Both the position numbers and the translations under genes were made by a program. From an uncultured Porphyromonas sp. (GTDB lineage Bacteria; Bacteroidota; Bacteroidia; Bacteroidales; Porphyromonadaceae), in the NCBI RefSeq assembly GCF_938023125.1, contig NZ_CALHDW010000018.1:124001-188000 (forward strand): a stretch of 64,000 nt of DNA, read 5' to 3'. The notes under the pieces are model-generated. The model was not told the origin of the DNA, made no database searches, and saw nothing but the letters and a program-made list of their open reading frames with translations. Shown here piece by piece: positions 17,676 to 27,107 of the stretch. Within the stretch, counting starts at the first letter, position 1. Each line of letters starts with the position of its first letter.

Positions 17676-20600
17676 TTACTGCTTTATAACATGTTGCATA
17701 AAACGTTTGCCATTGCAAACAAATTCGACGAAGTAATGCCCCGGAGCCAAGAATCTAAGATCTATGGTTTGATTGGTTTTAACCTTGGCATGATGATGCA
17801 ATCTGCCACTCGGATCCTTGACAAACATCTCAATTTCCAGATCGAGCCATGAGTACTTACCCCCATCTTGATGATTGACAAATTCATTTTCGTGATTGAT
17901 CCAACGTATTGTGGAGGTCTCTTCGAGGAATACAGAGGGGATTATGATGGGTTTGAGTCCGGCATCCTCTCCCTCCTTTTTGAGAGAAAGGACAAAAGGC
18001 TTGCTCCAATCGCCAACCCCAGCCTCATTCTCCAATTGTAGTTCTAGCTTAACCTGATCCCATCCTGACAGGTATTGAAGTGCGGGAACAAAAAGATATA
18101 CCTTTGGCGTCCCGGGAACATTTTTAATAACATTCTCCCACCCTGGAGGATAACCGGGCCCTGCCACCGGAGGGTCTGGTTCGAAGTCATCTCCTCCGGG
18201 GAGGTACGGGAGTCCATCATCCCCCACTAAAGAGCCGGTCCAAGAGTTCATTTTACGCACCCCGCCGGTTTTAGGATCCTTTTCAAAGGCACCGACAAGC
18301 AACATCTTGTTCTCATTACCCGAGGTATTAACTACTCCATCTTTTGATTGTCCGACACGATTTTCTGTTGTAATGGGCTGTTTACTATCACTATATCTCC
18401 AGTGGGCATTCAAAATGTCTCCATGACCTTTCCACTTCACCAATACGGCAGGCATGGCATAGCGTAAGCACTGATTGTCACTCAATTTAAAAGTCATCGA
18501 GAGTTGTTTTATCTCGAAGTCATCACTATGTGGAGAACCATTATATATGGGGTGTACGACACTATCCACAATGGTGTGTCCATTTACCTCTCTAGTAGAT
18601 TTTGCACACACATAAACCTTCTTGAAAAGATAGATATTTTGATAATTTGAGGGATCTACCAGACTAACAACTCTTGCAGAAGTTGCATCTAACTGATCTG
18701 TCATTAGATTGGGGTGGGCGTAGAACTCATAACGAGCATTTGCAAGGGGATTCTTGATCTTGACAATCATCTCTTTGTTAAGGACATTACTACCCTCAAC
18801 CTCTACGTGGTAATCCTCCTCAAGCAATTCATTTTGCAATTCGCTCCGATAATGATTTAAGTATTCGTGCCCCGCAGAAGTATCTGCTTGAATACAGTAA
18901 AAACGGTCAAAGGGAGATTCTTTTGAGTCGCTTGCTAGAGGTGTATATAATGAACTATATCTCGGGATAAAGCCAATTGAGTTCGTGATATACACACCAT
19001 ATTTAACTGCGCCAATGAACCAGTTAAGAATACCTGATAAGAGTCCATCCCCAAAGGACAACTCTCTAGAAAGATATTTCTCATTGACGTTCATATTGGA
19101 TTTAATCCCCAAAGTAGAACACACTGAGCGCTCTGAGACACCATATTCATCATACGGATAGTTAACACTCCACATGAAACCATCCAAGGGAGAATCGGTT
19201 GGGAGAAAGCCGAGTGCTTTCCTCTTGACCTTACACACACACTCGAACTCAGGATCTGACCGATTTATCAATCGAAGCTTTACATCAAGAGAGAGATCTG
19301 TTGTTTTGGGAATAATGTTTATATAGTGAGGAGGAGAAAAATCTTGTAAAAGACAATCTAAAAGCGCCTTGGGGATAAGAGGTCCTGCATGCCCCTTTCC
19401 TTGTAAATCTAATAATCTATTATCCTCTATCTTCGGGTATTTTGCCTCTTGAGAAGAATTACTAAAGGCAATATTGATCGTTTTGGTTGGTAATCCTAGC
19501 TCTCTATACTTTTTTTGAAAATCGAGATAAACCCTACGATCTTTCTCTCGTCCTTCTGCGATAACCATCTGACGAACAGCAGGAGCCTCTCGCAAAGCTT
19601 GCAAGTTGAGTACAGAAGTCTGGATTTTAGGATTAATGCTCTTTATAAGAGCATACAAGTGCGATTGGGGAAGTAATGGAAAGAAATAATCATAAGCAGC
19701 AAATACGGCAAAAGGAACAGTAGCTCCACAATGAGGGGAGTCCAGAGAGATATATTTCTTGGTATCATGATCTTCGTTTGCCAGCTCCATTTGACGAAGT
19801 GCAATGGCAGCGACCAACCCTCCCATACTATACCCCATCACAATGTTTTCAGCAGAACCCTCCTTATGCTCATTCACCCAACGAATAGCATCACGCATCA
19901 ATTCTGCATTCCGCCAAATATCATCTGTCGGGCAATTGTAATCCAAGTAAACTATGTCAAACCCTGGAAATGGGTTCTTCTTTTTAGAATACAGTGTTAT
20001 ATTCATAAAATCATTTAGAGTACAATTCTCTTGAAGCCCTAGATTTGAGACTTCAAAACCCTCTGCAATGATCACAGGCTTTCTCAGTTTTCGAACCGTT
20101 GGATCTGCATAACAAATCTGAAGAGTTCCCCCTTTATGCACTCTGCGTTTTGAGGGAATAGGCACTTCGTTGTGAATGTAATTCGTTGTACTTGACCCGG
20201 ACTTCAGTTCTTTGGGAAGAGCTATTTGTATATTTGTCTGACTCTGCAGAGAGCGTCCATCTTTGAGTCTGATCTGAAAAACGATACGATGAATCCCCTC
20301 CCGTTGGTAATGATGAGAGACGGGTTGTGAGGGCTTAACCTCCTTAAAAGGAGCATTTTCTTCAAAGCGAATTCTTATGTCTCTGATTTCACCTTGCATA
20401 TTACTCCAAATTAAATTGGGCGGTAATACAAATGACACATCATAGGTATCCCAAACCACTCGCTTGGGAGCTAAGGAGAAGACCTCTCGTTGTTGGTATA
20501 ACCGTTGTGACGATGGCTTCATAAAAGATAGACTATTGCCATTTCGTTTGATCAAACCCTCTTGATAAGCTTGCTCCCGAAGCGTACTATAACGGAAGAG

Positions 20601-20942
20601 TAATAAACTCAAGCTTTCGTTGGGAGCTTTTTTCATAATCGACAAATAGCTCTCGGGAGACATATCCTTGAGCATATCATCTCTAGAGGAGGCAAGAGAC
20701 AAATAGAGCATCGCTTGAGAGGAATAGTCGGAGTAATTACTATCCCTCAATACTCCATCATAGGCATCAAAGGGGAGGAGCTCCACGGCTCGCTCGGCAA
20801 GTATCCCCGTGGGGATCTTACTAAAGTCGAGTCCTTGTAATGGTGCATCTAGATTGCATCTTAATTTTGCAAAATCTTGGGCATTAATTGCCTGGATTAC
20901 AAAGAGCAGCAAAATAGCAACTGATAGTATTTTCTTATTCAT
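17676..20942 (-). CDS. Secreted lipase-like serine hydrolase with a type IX secretion tail
   Basis: The 1088-residue protein has a signal peptide (about 1-21, ending INAQ), an alpha/beta-hydrolase region with the nucleophile elbow GYSMGG (serine about 372) and a following SLDSPHCG segment as in lipases and PGAP1-like esterases, and long strand-rich regions. The last 75 residues look like a Por/T9SS sorting domain: a KDPSGRL turn, IDLRFLAPGHYFVEF and a closing NGKRFMQHVIKQ. It should cross the outer membrane by the type IX system and be surface-attached or released. The substrate is unknown. It follows a lipoprotein gene by 21 bp. I do not recognise a named homologue; the hydrolase assignment rests on the elbow and sorting tail. 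Confidence 0.75.
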   Translation of the reverse strand: MNKKILSVAILLLFVIQAINAQDFAKLRCNLDAPLQGLDFSKIPTGILAERAVELLPFDAYDGVLRDSNYSDYSSQAMLYLSLASSRDDMLKDMSPESYLSIMKKAPNESLSLLLFRYSTLREQAYQEGLIKRNGNSLSFMKPSSQRLYQQREVFSLAPKRVVWDTYDVSFVLPPNLIWSNMQGEIRDIRIRFEENAPFKEVKPSQPVSHHYQREGIHRIVFQIRLKDGRSLQSQTNIQIALPKELKSGSSTTNYIHNEVPIPSKRRVHKGGTLQICYADPTVRKLRKPVIIAEGFEVSNLGLQENCTLNDFMNITLYSKKKNPFPGFDIVYLDYNCPTDDIWRNAELMRDAIRWVNEHKEGSAENIVMGYSMGGLVAAIALRQMELANEDHDTKKYISLDSPHCGATVPFAVFAAYDYFFPLLPQSHLYALIKSINPKIQTSVLNLQALREAPAVRQMVIAEGREKDRRVYLDFQKKYRELGLPTKTINIAFSNSSQEAKYPKIEDNRLLDLQGKGHAGPLIPKALLDCLLQDFSPPHYINIIPKTTDLSLDVKLRLINRSDPEFECVCKVKRKALGFLPTDSPLDGFMWSVNYPYDEYGVSERSVCSTLGIKSNMNVNEKYLSRELSFGDGLLSGILNWFIGAVKYGVYITNSIGFIPRYSSLYTPLASDSKESPFDRFYCIQADTSAGHEYLNHYRSELQNELLEEDYHVEVEGSNVLNKEMIVKIKNPLANARYEFYAHPNLMTDQLDATSARVVSLVDPSNYQNIYLFKKVYVCAKSTREVNGHTIVDSVVHPIYNGSPHSDDFEIKQLSMTFKLSDNQCLRYAMPAVLVKWKGHGDILNAHWRYSDSKQPITTENRVGQSKDGVVNTSGNENKMLLVGAFEKDPKTGGVRKMNSWTGSLVGDDGLPYLPGGDDFEPDPPVAGPGYPPGWENVIKNVPGTPKVYLFVPALQYLSGWDQVKLELQLENEAGVGDWSKPFVLSLKKEGEDAGLKPIIIPSVFLEETSTIRWINHENEFVNHQDGGKYSWLDLEIEMFVKDPSGRLHHHAKVKTNQTIDLRFLAPGHYFVEFVCNGKRFMQHVIKQ

Positions 20943-20963
20943 AACATTAGTTGTTTGTATACT

Positions 20964-21557
20964 CTAATATACCTCAGTTATTGTGTACTTAAGGTCAAAG
21001 AAACCATTTTCTATTCGCTGATAGGTATCTTCTCTTTCATGTTTCAACACACCAGAAAAACGCCCACAAATGAGACCTTCCAAGGGGACATGCTTAGTCA
21101 CCTCAAAGGAAATCTCATTATCCTCAGAAGACCATTCCCCTAAAATAACATATCCTTTTGCCACGAATGACGCTTGATCTACATTCTCCTCTGATAGATG
21201 TATACATATAGCAGAGTACGAATTATTGTATTTCTTTCCCTTCCTCCACGACATCCAAAAGATTTCACTTTCAACAATGCCATTTATCTTCGTCTTTTCC
21301 ATATTACACACCCAAGGTGGAGCTTGAAAGATTGATTGACGCATTCCCTCTTTGGGAAAGACATAGGGTTTGCCATCCAATTCAAAGGCAACGATATTGG
21401 CACCCGTCTCGGTGCGTGGGGGCATTCGACTAAAGAAGAGGGAATCTTCGTCAATATCATATTTGGGTTTGCCACCTATACGAAGACAGCTAGAGAGGGC
21501 GGCTTGCAGGAACAGGAAAACAACTATTCCTAAGGCTGTAATTCGAGTACTACGCAT
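20964..21557 (-). CDS. Predicted lipoprotein paired with the secreted hydrolase
   Basis: The 197-residue protein has a lipoprotein signal with the lipobox ALSSC (cysteine about residue 24). The mature part contains an AFELDGKPYVFPKEG segment and strand-rich sequence like small DUF6252-type Bacteroidales lipoproteins; I cannot name a family firmly. It is the first gene of a two-gene operon, 21 bp ahead of the secreted hydrolase, with a promoter element at 21592-21599. A surface partner, anchor or inhibitor role for the hydrolase is an inference from that pairing only. Confidence 0.75.
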   Translation of the reverse strand: MRSTRITALGIVVFLFLQAALSSCLRIGGKPKYDIDEDSLFFSRMPPRTETGANIVAFELDGKPYVFPKEGMRQSIFQAPPWVCNMEKTKINGIVESEIFWMSWRKGKKYNNSYSAICIHLSEENVDQASFVAKGYVILGEWSSEDNEISFEVTKHVPLEGLICGRFSGVLKHEREDTYQRIENGFFDLKYTITEVY

Positions 21558-21591
21558 AATGTTTCTTTTTTGTCAGTGTGTTCTGTCCTGC

Positions 21592-21599
21592 CAAATCTA
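21592..21599 (-). promoter_or_regulatory. Predicted promoter of the lipoprotein-hydrolase operon
   Basis: The minus strand reads TAGATTTG (TAnnTTTG) 35 bp before the lipoprotein ATG, with a T-rich stretch including TTTTTGA upstream. The remaining spacer 21600-21862 holds only the terminator described at 21745-21786. Confidence 0.5.
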
Positions 21600-21744
21600 C
21601 AAAAAAAATCAAAAACGCAAGCTATTGGCAAAGGAAGTCAGATGTTTTCCTTAGTAACCTAGTAAAGGCTACCGACATGCGTGCTCGTTGCGAGCCCCGG
21701 TACAACATCCACACAGAGGCAGGGCCTCCCCTCCACTCCCCTAC

Positions 21745-21786
21745 AAAAAAAGGTCTCCCTTCCCGACGCATTAGGAAGGAAGACCT
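21745..21786 (-). terminator. Terminator of the barrel-protein gene
   Basis: On the minus strand a hairpin with arms AGGTCTTCCTTCC and GGAAGGGAGACCT (21751-21786, one mismatch) is followed directly by a T7 run. It lies about 75 bp after the stop of the outer-membrane barrel gene. Confidence 0.8.
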
Positions 21787-21862
21787 ATTACCCTAGGAGA
21801 TAAAAGATTTTCCTAGAGAAGTGCAGACTCTCGGTCTACACGATTTCACTCAGATGAAGACG

Positions 21863-22399
21863 TTAAAAGAAGGTTGTCAAACCAATAGATGTGGTGAGTG
21901 AGTTAGATGTATTCGTGCGATATCTTGAGGGGTATCTGCTGTGGAGATACTGAAGCCCCAGGTTAACACCGACATGCTTATTGAGCATCAAAACACCGCC
22001 AGCGCCAACGCCCATGCCAAAGCCATTAAGGCTAACACCATAGGAAGATACTCCTACATACCCTACTTGGCCTCCAATATAGGGAATAAAGCTTTTCCCC
22101 TGATTGAAATAGTAGGTCATCGTGGGCATGACTGAGTAAACTACAGAGCTTGCAGAGGAAACGTAGAATATATTTCCATTCAAGCCAAGTGCCAAATTAT
22201 CGGCAACAAAGCCTCCAAAAGAGGGTGAAAAGGAGAATACGAACTCTTCGCTCGAGCCTGAGTTAAACGTGGTCTGGAAGGAGAGCTGAGAGGCTCCCGT
22301 AAGGAAATAGTGTCCTCGTCTCGTTTGAGCGTTAACACTTTGTACTGTAAGACTTCCGAGGAAAAGGGTAGCTACAAGAGCTAATGCAAATTTCTTCAT
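21863..22399 (-). CDS. Small outer-membrane beta-barrel protein
   Basis: The 178-residue protein has a signal peptide (1-24, ending VNAQ) and a mature part made of short amphipathic strands rich in Gly, Ser, Tyr and Phe, ending in an LTTSIGLTTFF strand with a C-terminal phenylalanine, as in OmpA/OmpX-type eight-stranded barrels. No periplasmic peptidoglycan-binding domain follows. Function cannot be told from sequence. It is a single gene with its own promoter and terminator. Confidence 0.8.
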   Translation of the reverse strand: MKKFALALVATLFLGSLTVQSVNAQTRRGHYFLTGASQLSFQTTFNSGSSEEFVFSFSPSFGGFVADNLALGLNGNIFYVSSASSVVYSVMPTMTYYFNQGKSFIPYIGGQVGYVGVSSYGVSLNGFGMGVGAGGVLMLNKHVGVNLGLQYLHSRYPSRYRTNTSNSLTTSIGLTTFF

Positions 22400-22451
22400 A
22401 CTACAAGGTTTGGTTTATTTCTCTAGGGAACACAACGCTTGGTTCCGGGGG

Positions 22452-22459
22452 CAAAGATA
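22452..22459 (-). promoter_or_regulatory. Predicted promoter of the barrel-protein gene
   Basis: The minus strand reads TATCTTTG 53 bp before the ATG. The 479-bp spacer 22400-22878 otherwise contains the phased array at 22615-22740 and the hutU terminator. Confidence 0.55.
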
Positions 22460-22614
22460 TAAAACAAATTGACTTATCTCCTCGGCAAGAGGTTTCCTAT
22501 ACTTCTTCGACTTACTTTAACACTTAGAGCAAGACAAAGGCGAGAGGAAAAAACCTCTCCACACAAAGAAAAGAAACCAAGAAACTCCAACCCTTGTAAG
22601 CCTGCCATTCACCA

Positions 22615-22740
22615 GCCAAAAAGCGGAGCGAAACAGGTCTAAAACGTGCGCACTCTAGGCCTATTTTTCTCTGTTTCTCAGGCAGATTCGCCCCTCACTT
22701 CCAAGCAGAAGGGGATCGCTTTTTCACCCAGAGAGAAAAA
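22615..22740. repeat. Degenerate 22-23 bp phased array (A3)
   Basis: Cores at about 22615, 22637, 22659, 22682, 22705 and 22727 (steps 22, 22, 23, 23, 22). Plus-strand starts include GCCAAAAAG, GTCTAAAACG, GCCTATTTTT, GCAGATTC, GCAGAAGG and CCCAGAGAG; most are preceded by CAG, TAG or TTTC. The array lies upstream of the barrel gene's promoter and ends at the hutU terminator. Confidence 0.65.
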
Positions 22741-22745
22741 AGAAA

Positions 22746-22781
22746 TCCCCCTAAAGAGCATTTCCATACTCTCTAGGGGGA
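22746..22781 (-). terminator. hutU operon terminator
   Basis: Arms CCCCCTAAAGAG (22747-22758) and CTCTCTAGGGGG (22769-22780) form a strong hairpin. On the minus strand it is followed by TTTCTTTTTTC. It lies about 100 bp after the hutU stop. Confidence 0.8.
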
Positions 22782-22878
22782 AGTGTTTATCGCAACCTAT
22801 GCGCTTCCTCTTGGGTGGGGACTAGTCTCCCTCAGAATGGCGCACAGTGCGAGGGTTATTTTGATCTAAGCGATTCTC

Positions 22879-24882
22879 TTACTTAAGGGGGATAAGAGAA
22901 TTAATTAGCTCATCATCAGCAAGGAATGGCATGGTGATATGGTAGCCATCGGCGTGCGTCTTGTTAAATTCGGCACTCGTCTCCATAGCGTGCTCATTGC
23001 GAGCCCAAGCACGACGAGCTACACCGCCCATTACGTCCCAAGTCATGGCCGAGCGAAGGATGTTGTCTACGCGCTCACTACCATCGAGTACCATACCAAA
23101 TCCACCATTGATAGACTTACCAATACCTACGCCACCGCCATTGTGCAAAGCAATAAGGCTCATACCACGAGCCGCATTACCGGCAAAGCATTGTACAGCC
23201 ATATCGGCCATTACGTTACTACCATCGCGGATATTGGAGGTTTCGCGGAAAGGAGAGTCCGTACCGCTCACGTCGTGGTGGTCACGCCCGAGCATGATGG
23301 GGCCTACTTCGCCATTACGCACCATTTCGTTGAAGCGCAAAGCAATAGCCAAACGCCCGGCAGCATCTTGGTAGAGGATACGAGCTTGTGTTCCTACCAC
23401 GAGTTCGTTTTTCTCTGCATCGCGGATCCAGATGTAATTGTCACGGTCTTGCTCACGACGATCGGGGTTAATACATTCCATAGCTGCGGCATCCGTCTTG
23501 CGGAGATCCTCAGGCTTATTGGTAAGGCATACCCAACGGAAGGGGCCATATCCGTAGTCGAATAGCTCGGGACCCATAATGTCTTCTACATAGCTAGGCC
23601 AGATGAAGCCGTCCTTATCGTCTACACCATTACGGCTGATCTCGGTAATACCGGCATCGAAGCAGCTCTTCATAAAGGCATTACCATAGTCGAAGAAGTA
23701 GGTACCACGGGCAACGAGTGCTTTGATAGCCTCGAAGTGACGGTGCAAACCTTTGTCTACCTCTTCTTCAAACTTAGCACGGTCTTCTTTGAGAAGGCGA
23801 GTGCGTTCCTCAAACGAGAGGGTTACGGGGCAGTAGCCACCTTCGTAGACAGCATGGCAGCTTGTCTGGTCAGAAAGGAGGTCGATATGGATATTCTTTT
23901 CGATAGCGTAGTCCAAAAGATCCACCACGTTACCATGGTAAGCAATAGAGCAAGCCTCGCCCTTCTTTTGCGCCTCGAGTGCCATACGGAAAGCCTCTTC
24001 GCGGCATTCGGTGCGGTGCTTTACCCAGCCTTGTCCGTGACGTGTATCGATACGGCTCGAATCCACCTCTGCGGTAATGCTCACAGCTCCGGCAATATCG
24101 GCAGCCTTAGGCTGTGCACCACTCATACCACCGAGACCGCTGGTAACGAAGAGTTTGCCTGCCAAGTTGCCCCCTGTGGGGATGTGAAGTTGCATACGTC
24201 CTGCGTTAAGCAGCGTGTTGAAGGTGCCATGCACAATCCCTTGCGGACCAATGTACATCCAACCTCCTGCGGTCATCTGACCATAGTTGGCAACCCCCAT
24301 CTGAGCGGCAATCTCCCAATCTTTGAGGTTGTCGTAGAGCCCAACCATCATTGAGTTTGTGATGATAACACGGGGTGCGCTGGGGTGAGAAGCAAACAAA
24401 CCTAGAGGGTGACCGCTCTCAATAACGAGTGTTTCGTTCTCAGTTAGTTGCTCTAGATACTTGATGATGAGACGGTACTGAAGCCAGTTTTGGCACACCT
24501 GACCCGTCTCACCATAGGTTACTAATTCATAGGGATAGAGAGCTACATCGAAAGAAAGGTTATTCTGAATCATAACCTGGAAAGCCTTCCCTTCCAAACA
24601 ACGGCCCTTGTAATCATCTATCGAAGTAGCCTTGAGGTCCCCCTCCGGACGGAAGCGGTAACCATAGATTTTACCACGAGTTTTTAATTCTTCGAGGAAC
24701 TCGGGAGCCAACTGAGCATGTAACTCACGAGGCACGTAGCGAAGAGCGTTGCGCAAAGCAACACGTGTTTGTGCGGGCGTCAAGCGGAAGCCGCGGTCGG
24801 GAGCACGACGAATCCCTTCGATAAACGAGGGATAAGCGGGCAACGTAGCGTCTAAAGTAAAAGATCTTGTACTATTTTCCAT
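22879..24882 (-). CDS. hutU: Urocanate hydratase
   Basis: Urocanase converts urocanate to imidazolone propionate, the second step of histidine degradation, using tightly bound NAD. The 667-residue protein is the long form common in Bacteroidota, with about 100 extra residues compared with the 550-residue enzymes. The family region QMTAGGWMYIGPQGIVHGT and a later glycine-rich GGGVGIGKSINGGFGMV segment are intact. hutH, hutI and ftcD are not in the window. It is the last gene after 5-formyl-THF cyclo-ligase (24 bp), an informative neighbour because histidine breakdown feeds one-carbon units into folate. Confidence 0.95.
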   Translation of the reverse strand: MENSTRSFTLDATLPAYPSFIEGIRRAPDRGFRLTPAQTRVALRNALRYVPRELHAQLAPEFLEELKTRGKIYGYRFRPEGDLKATSIDDYKGRCLEGKAFQVMIQNNLSFDVALYPYELVTYGETGQVCQNWLQYRLIIKYLEQLTENETLVIESGHPLGLFASHPSAPRVIITNSMMVGLYDNLKDWEIAAQMGVANYGQMTAGGWMYIGPQGIVHGTFNTLLNAGRMQLHIPTGGNLAGKLFVTSGLGGMSGAQPKAADIAGAVSITAEVDSSRIDTRHGQGWVKHRTECREEAFRMALEAQKKGEACSIAYHGNVVDLLDYAIEKNIHIDLLSDQTSCHAVYEGGYCPVTLSFEERTRLLKEDRAKFEEEVDKGLHRHFEAIKALVARGTYFFDYGNAFMKSCFDAGITEISRNGVDDKDGFIWPSYVEDIMGPELFDYGYGPFRWVCLTNKPEDLRKTDAAAMECINPDRREQDRDNYIWIRDAEKNELVVGTQARILYQDAAGRLAIALRFNEMVRNGEVGPIMLGRDHHDVSGTDSPFRETSNIRDGSNVMADMAVQCFAGNAARGMSLIALHNGGGVGIGKSINGGFGMVLDGSERVDNILRSAMTWDVMGGVARRAWARNEHAMETSAEFNKTHADGYHITMPFLADDELINSLIPLK

Positions 24883-24906
24883 ATGATGAAAGTAGAATAA
24901 TTATAC

Positions 24907-25452
24907 TCAATTTGTGAGGACTAAGTCCATAAGATGATCCCAAGGGTCACTTGGCAAACTTGGTAATAAACGATAACGGAAAGTAACTCCTATCAACTGA
25001 GCCTGTGGGGCTTTTTGTAGGAAGCGATCGTAGTAGGCTTTTCCACGCCCGAGGCGCACCCCCTCGGCTGTAAAGGCTACCCCCGGCACGATGATTAGGT
25101 CGAGGAGCATGGGATCTACGGCATCTTCTCGAGCCTGAGTAGGCTCTTTAATGCCAAAAGCTCCCCCCTCTTGCAGTTTTTCCGGATTGTACGAATAGAA
25201 AGCGATAGTCTCGGCATCCTCTACTCGAGGGATGAAAAACTCCTTATCCCCGGGTGCCGCCAAAAGGCTCTGCAGGCTGGGCTCGTCCGGCAACGCCTCA
25301 TAAAGACCTATACGACGTGCCTTCTGCCACATCTCTGTTGCCAGCAAAGCCTGAACAATACTCTGCGCTGCCTCGGCTCGGTAGGCATCTGTCAGCGTCA
25401 GTTTATTAAGCTGACGTAGAGCAACCCTAATATCTTGTTTGGATCCCTGCAT
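24907..25452 (-). CDS. 5-formyltetrahydrofolate cyclo-ligase
   Basis: The enzyme (MTHFS) turns 5-formyl-THF into 5,10-methenyl-THF with ATP. I chose the ATG at 25452 (MQGSKQDIRVALRQLNK): the reading frame upstream runs into the end of the ctp gene, and the 181-residue product has the usual family length. The IVPGVAFTAEGVRLGRGKAYYDRFL segment carries the substrate and ATP loop, and the N-terminal KQDIRVALR is typical. It sits between the processing protease gene (25 bp) and hutU. Confidence 0.9.
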   Translation of the reverse strand: MQGSKQDIRVALRQLNKLTLTDAYRAEAAQSIVQALLATEMWQKARRIGLYEALPDEPSLQSLLAAPGDKEFFIPRVEDAETIAFYSYNPEKLQEGGAFGIKEPTQAREDAVDPMLLDLIIVPGVAFTAEGVRLGRGKAYYDRFLQKAPQAQLIGVTFRYRLLPSLPSDPWDHLMDLVLTN

Positions 25453-25477
25453 GAGTCTAGATTGTGGTACAAATATA

Positions 25478-27079
25478 CTATAGTTTGAAGGATTTGCGGG
25501 CAGCCTCCAGCATTGCATCCGAAGCATAGTAGACTCGATAAAACGCCTCCACACCTAGGATATACTGGGAGATTTGGGCATAAAGCACACGACGAATCAG
25601 ATCTTTGCTCTCGTAGAGCATACCCGGGCGTAGCTCAATCCCTTTTTCCGAAGCAAAGCGAGCGTAATCGGCCACTAGGGAAGTGTTATCATCCAAATAG
25701 TCCACAATGGCACCGGCACTCCCCAGAGAAGAAAGGGCGCCTCGGTGGCTATCGGCATAGAGGAAGGCAAACTCCGTCATGGTGCCGCTCTCCACACAAC
25801 GCAAATAGTAGCTGTTGACTCCCACGCTATCGGCCGGAACGATGAGGTCGGGCATGATGCCAATACCCCCATAAACGGTGCGTCCCTTGTCCGTTTTATA
25901 GCGAGGTGCCTTGCTGAGCCTTAGGCTATCCATTTGGTTGCCGAAGGTCTCGCCGGCCTCAAATCTTCGCTGGAGGTCGAGTTGATAGTCCATGCCATCG
26001 CCTAACGTGTAGCTCTTTTGGATGCAACGGCCCGAGGGCGTATGATAGCGAGCGATGGTAAGGCGGAGCTGCGAACTATCGGGGAGGTAAAAAGCCGTTT
26101 GCACCAAGCCTTTACCAAAAGATCGCCGTCCCACGATTGTTGCGCGGTCGTGATCCTGCATAGCCCCCGAGAATACCTCACTACTCGAAGCTGAAAATTC
26201 ATTGATAAGAATGGCCACTGGGAGCGTTTGTAGTACGCCATTGCCATTGGCTTTGTACTCCTCACGAGGATAGGCCTTACCCTCCGTGTAGACAATGAGC
26301 TGCCCCTCTTTAAGAAATTCGTTGGAGAGACGAATCGCCGGTTCTAGATACCCTCCGGCATTGTCTCGTAGGTCTATAATAAGGTTGCGTAGCCCTTCTC
26401 CACGCAACTTTGTGTACTTGTCTAGGAACTCTGCGACCGTATTGCGCGACCACTGAACGATGCGGATCACACCGGTGGAATTGTCGAGCATATAGCCCAC
26501 ATCCACGCTGTGAATGGGCACCTCGCCACGCACCACCTTCTTCGCAAGAGACTGCCCCTTGCGCAGGAGCTGGAGAGAAACGACAGAACCCTCTTCGCCC
26601 AACAAAATGCTTCGTACGGAGTCGGGGGACATTTTTTGCCCCACCAAAGAACGTGTGCCGGCCTTTATAATGCGGTCTCCGGCTTGCAAACCGGCTCGCT
26701 CGGAGGGACCTCCGGGTAAGACTTCGATCACTACGGGGGTGTCAATCAGGGTATTAAAGGAGATGCCAATACCGCAGAAGCTGCCATTGAGACGCTGGTT
26801 TTCCAGGTCGCTCTCCTCTCTGGGGATATAGGCCGAGTGTGGGTCTAGCTCCTCTACCAGCTTGGGGAGGAGGCGCATCTGCAGCTCTCGCACATCTATC
26901 GAGTCTACATAATGCTCAGAAATCAGCTCCAAGACCTGATCTATGGGGCTGAGACTACGGATAAAGGCAGGGCGGAAAAATGGGGAACGAGTGGCAACCA
27001 TCCAACTCAACAGCCCCCCAAAAAGTATCCCCAATAGGGCTACAATTACAATCGTAAACGAGGAGAATCTCTTTTTCAT
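25478..27079 (-). CDS. C-terminal processing peptidase (S41 family, CtpA type)
   Basis: The 533-residue protein has an N-terminal membrane anchor or signal (residues 8-28), a PDZ domain (about 100-185, with GIGISFN and GGPSERAGLQAGDRI) and an S41 protease core. The catalytic serine lies in NEFSASSSEVF (293-303) and the catalytic lysine in RRSFGKGLVQ (about K323). It acts in the periplasm on protein C-termini. It is placed 28 bp after the deaminase gene. Confidence 0.92.
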   Translation of the reverse strand: MKKRFSSFTIVIVALLGILFGGLLSWMVATRSPFFRPAFIRSLSPIDQVLELISEHYVDSIDVRELQMRLLPKLVEELDPHSAYIPREESDLENQRLNGSFCGIGISFNTLIDTPVVIEVLPGGPSERAGLQAGDRIIKAGTRSLVGQKMSPDSVRSILLGEEGSVVSLQLLRKGQSLAKKVVRGEVPIHSVDVGYMLDNSTGVIRIVQWSRNTVAEFLDKYTKLRGEGLRNLIIDLRDNAGGYLEPAIRLSNEFLKEGQLIVYTEGKAYPREEYKANGNGVLQTLPVAILINEFSASSSEVFSGAMQDHDRATIVGRRSFGKGLVQTAFYLPDSSQLRLTIARYHTPSGRCIQKSYTLGDGMDYQLDLQRRFEAGETFGNQMDSLRLSKAPRYKTDKGRTVYGGIGIMPDLIVPADSVGVNSYYLRCVESGTMTEFAFLYADSHRGALSSLGSAGAIVDYLDDNTSLVADYARFASEKGIELRPGMLYESKDLIRRVLYAQISQYILGVEAFYRVYYASDAMLEAARKSFKL

Positions 27080-27107
27080 ATCCCCTTATATAGCGTATTT
27101 GCTAAAG

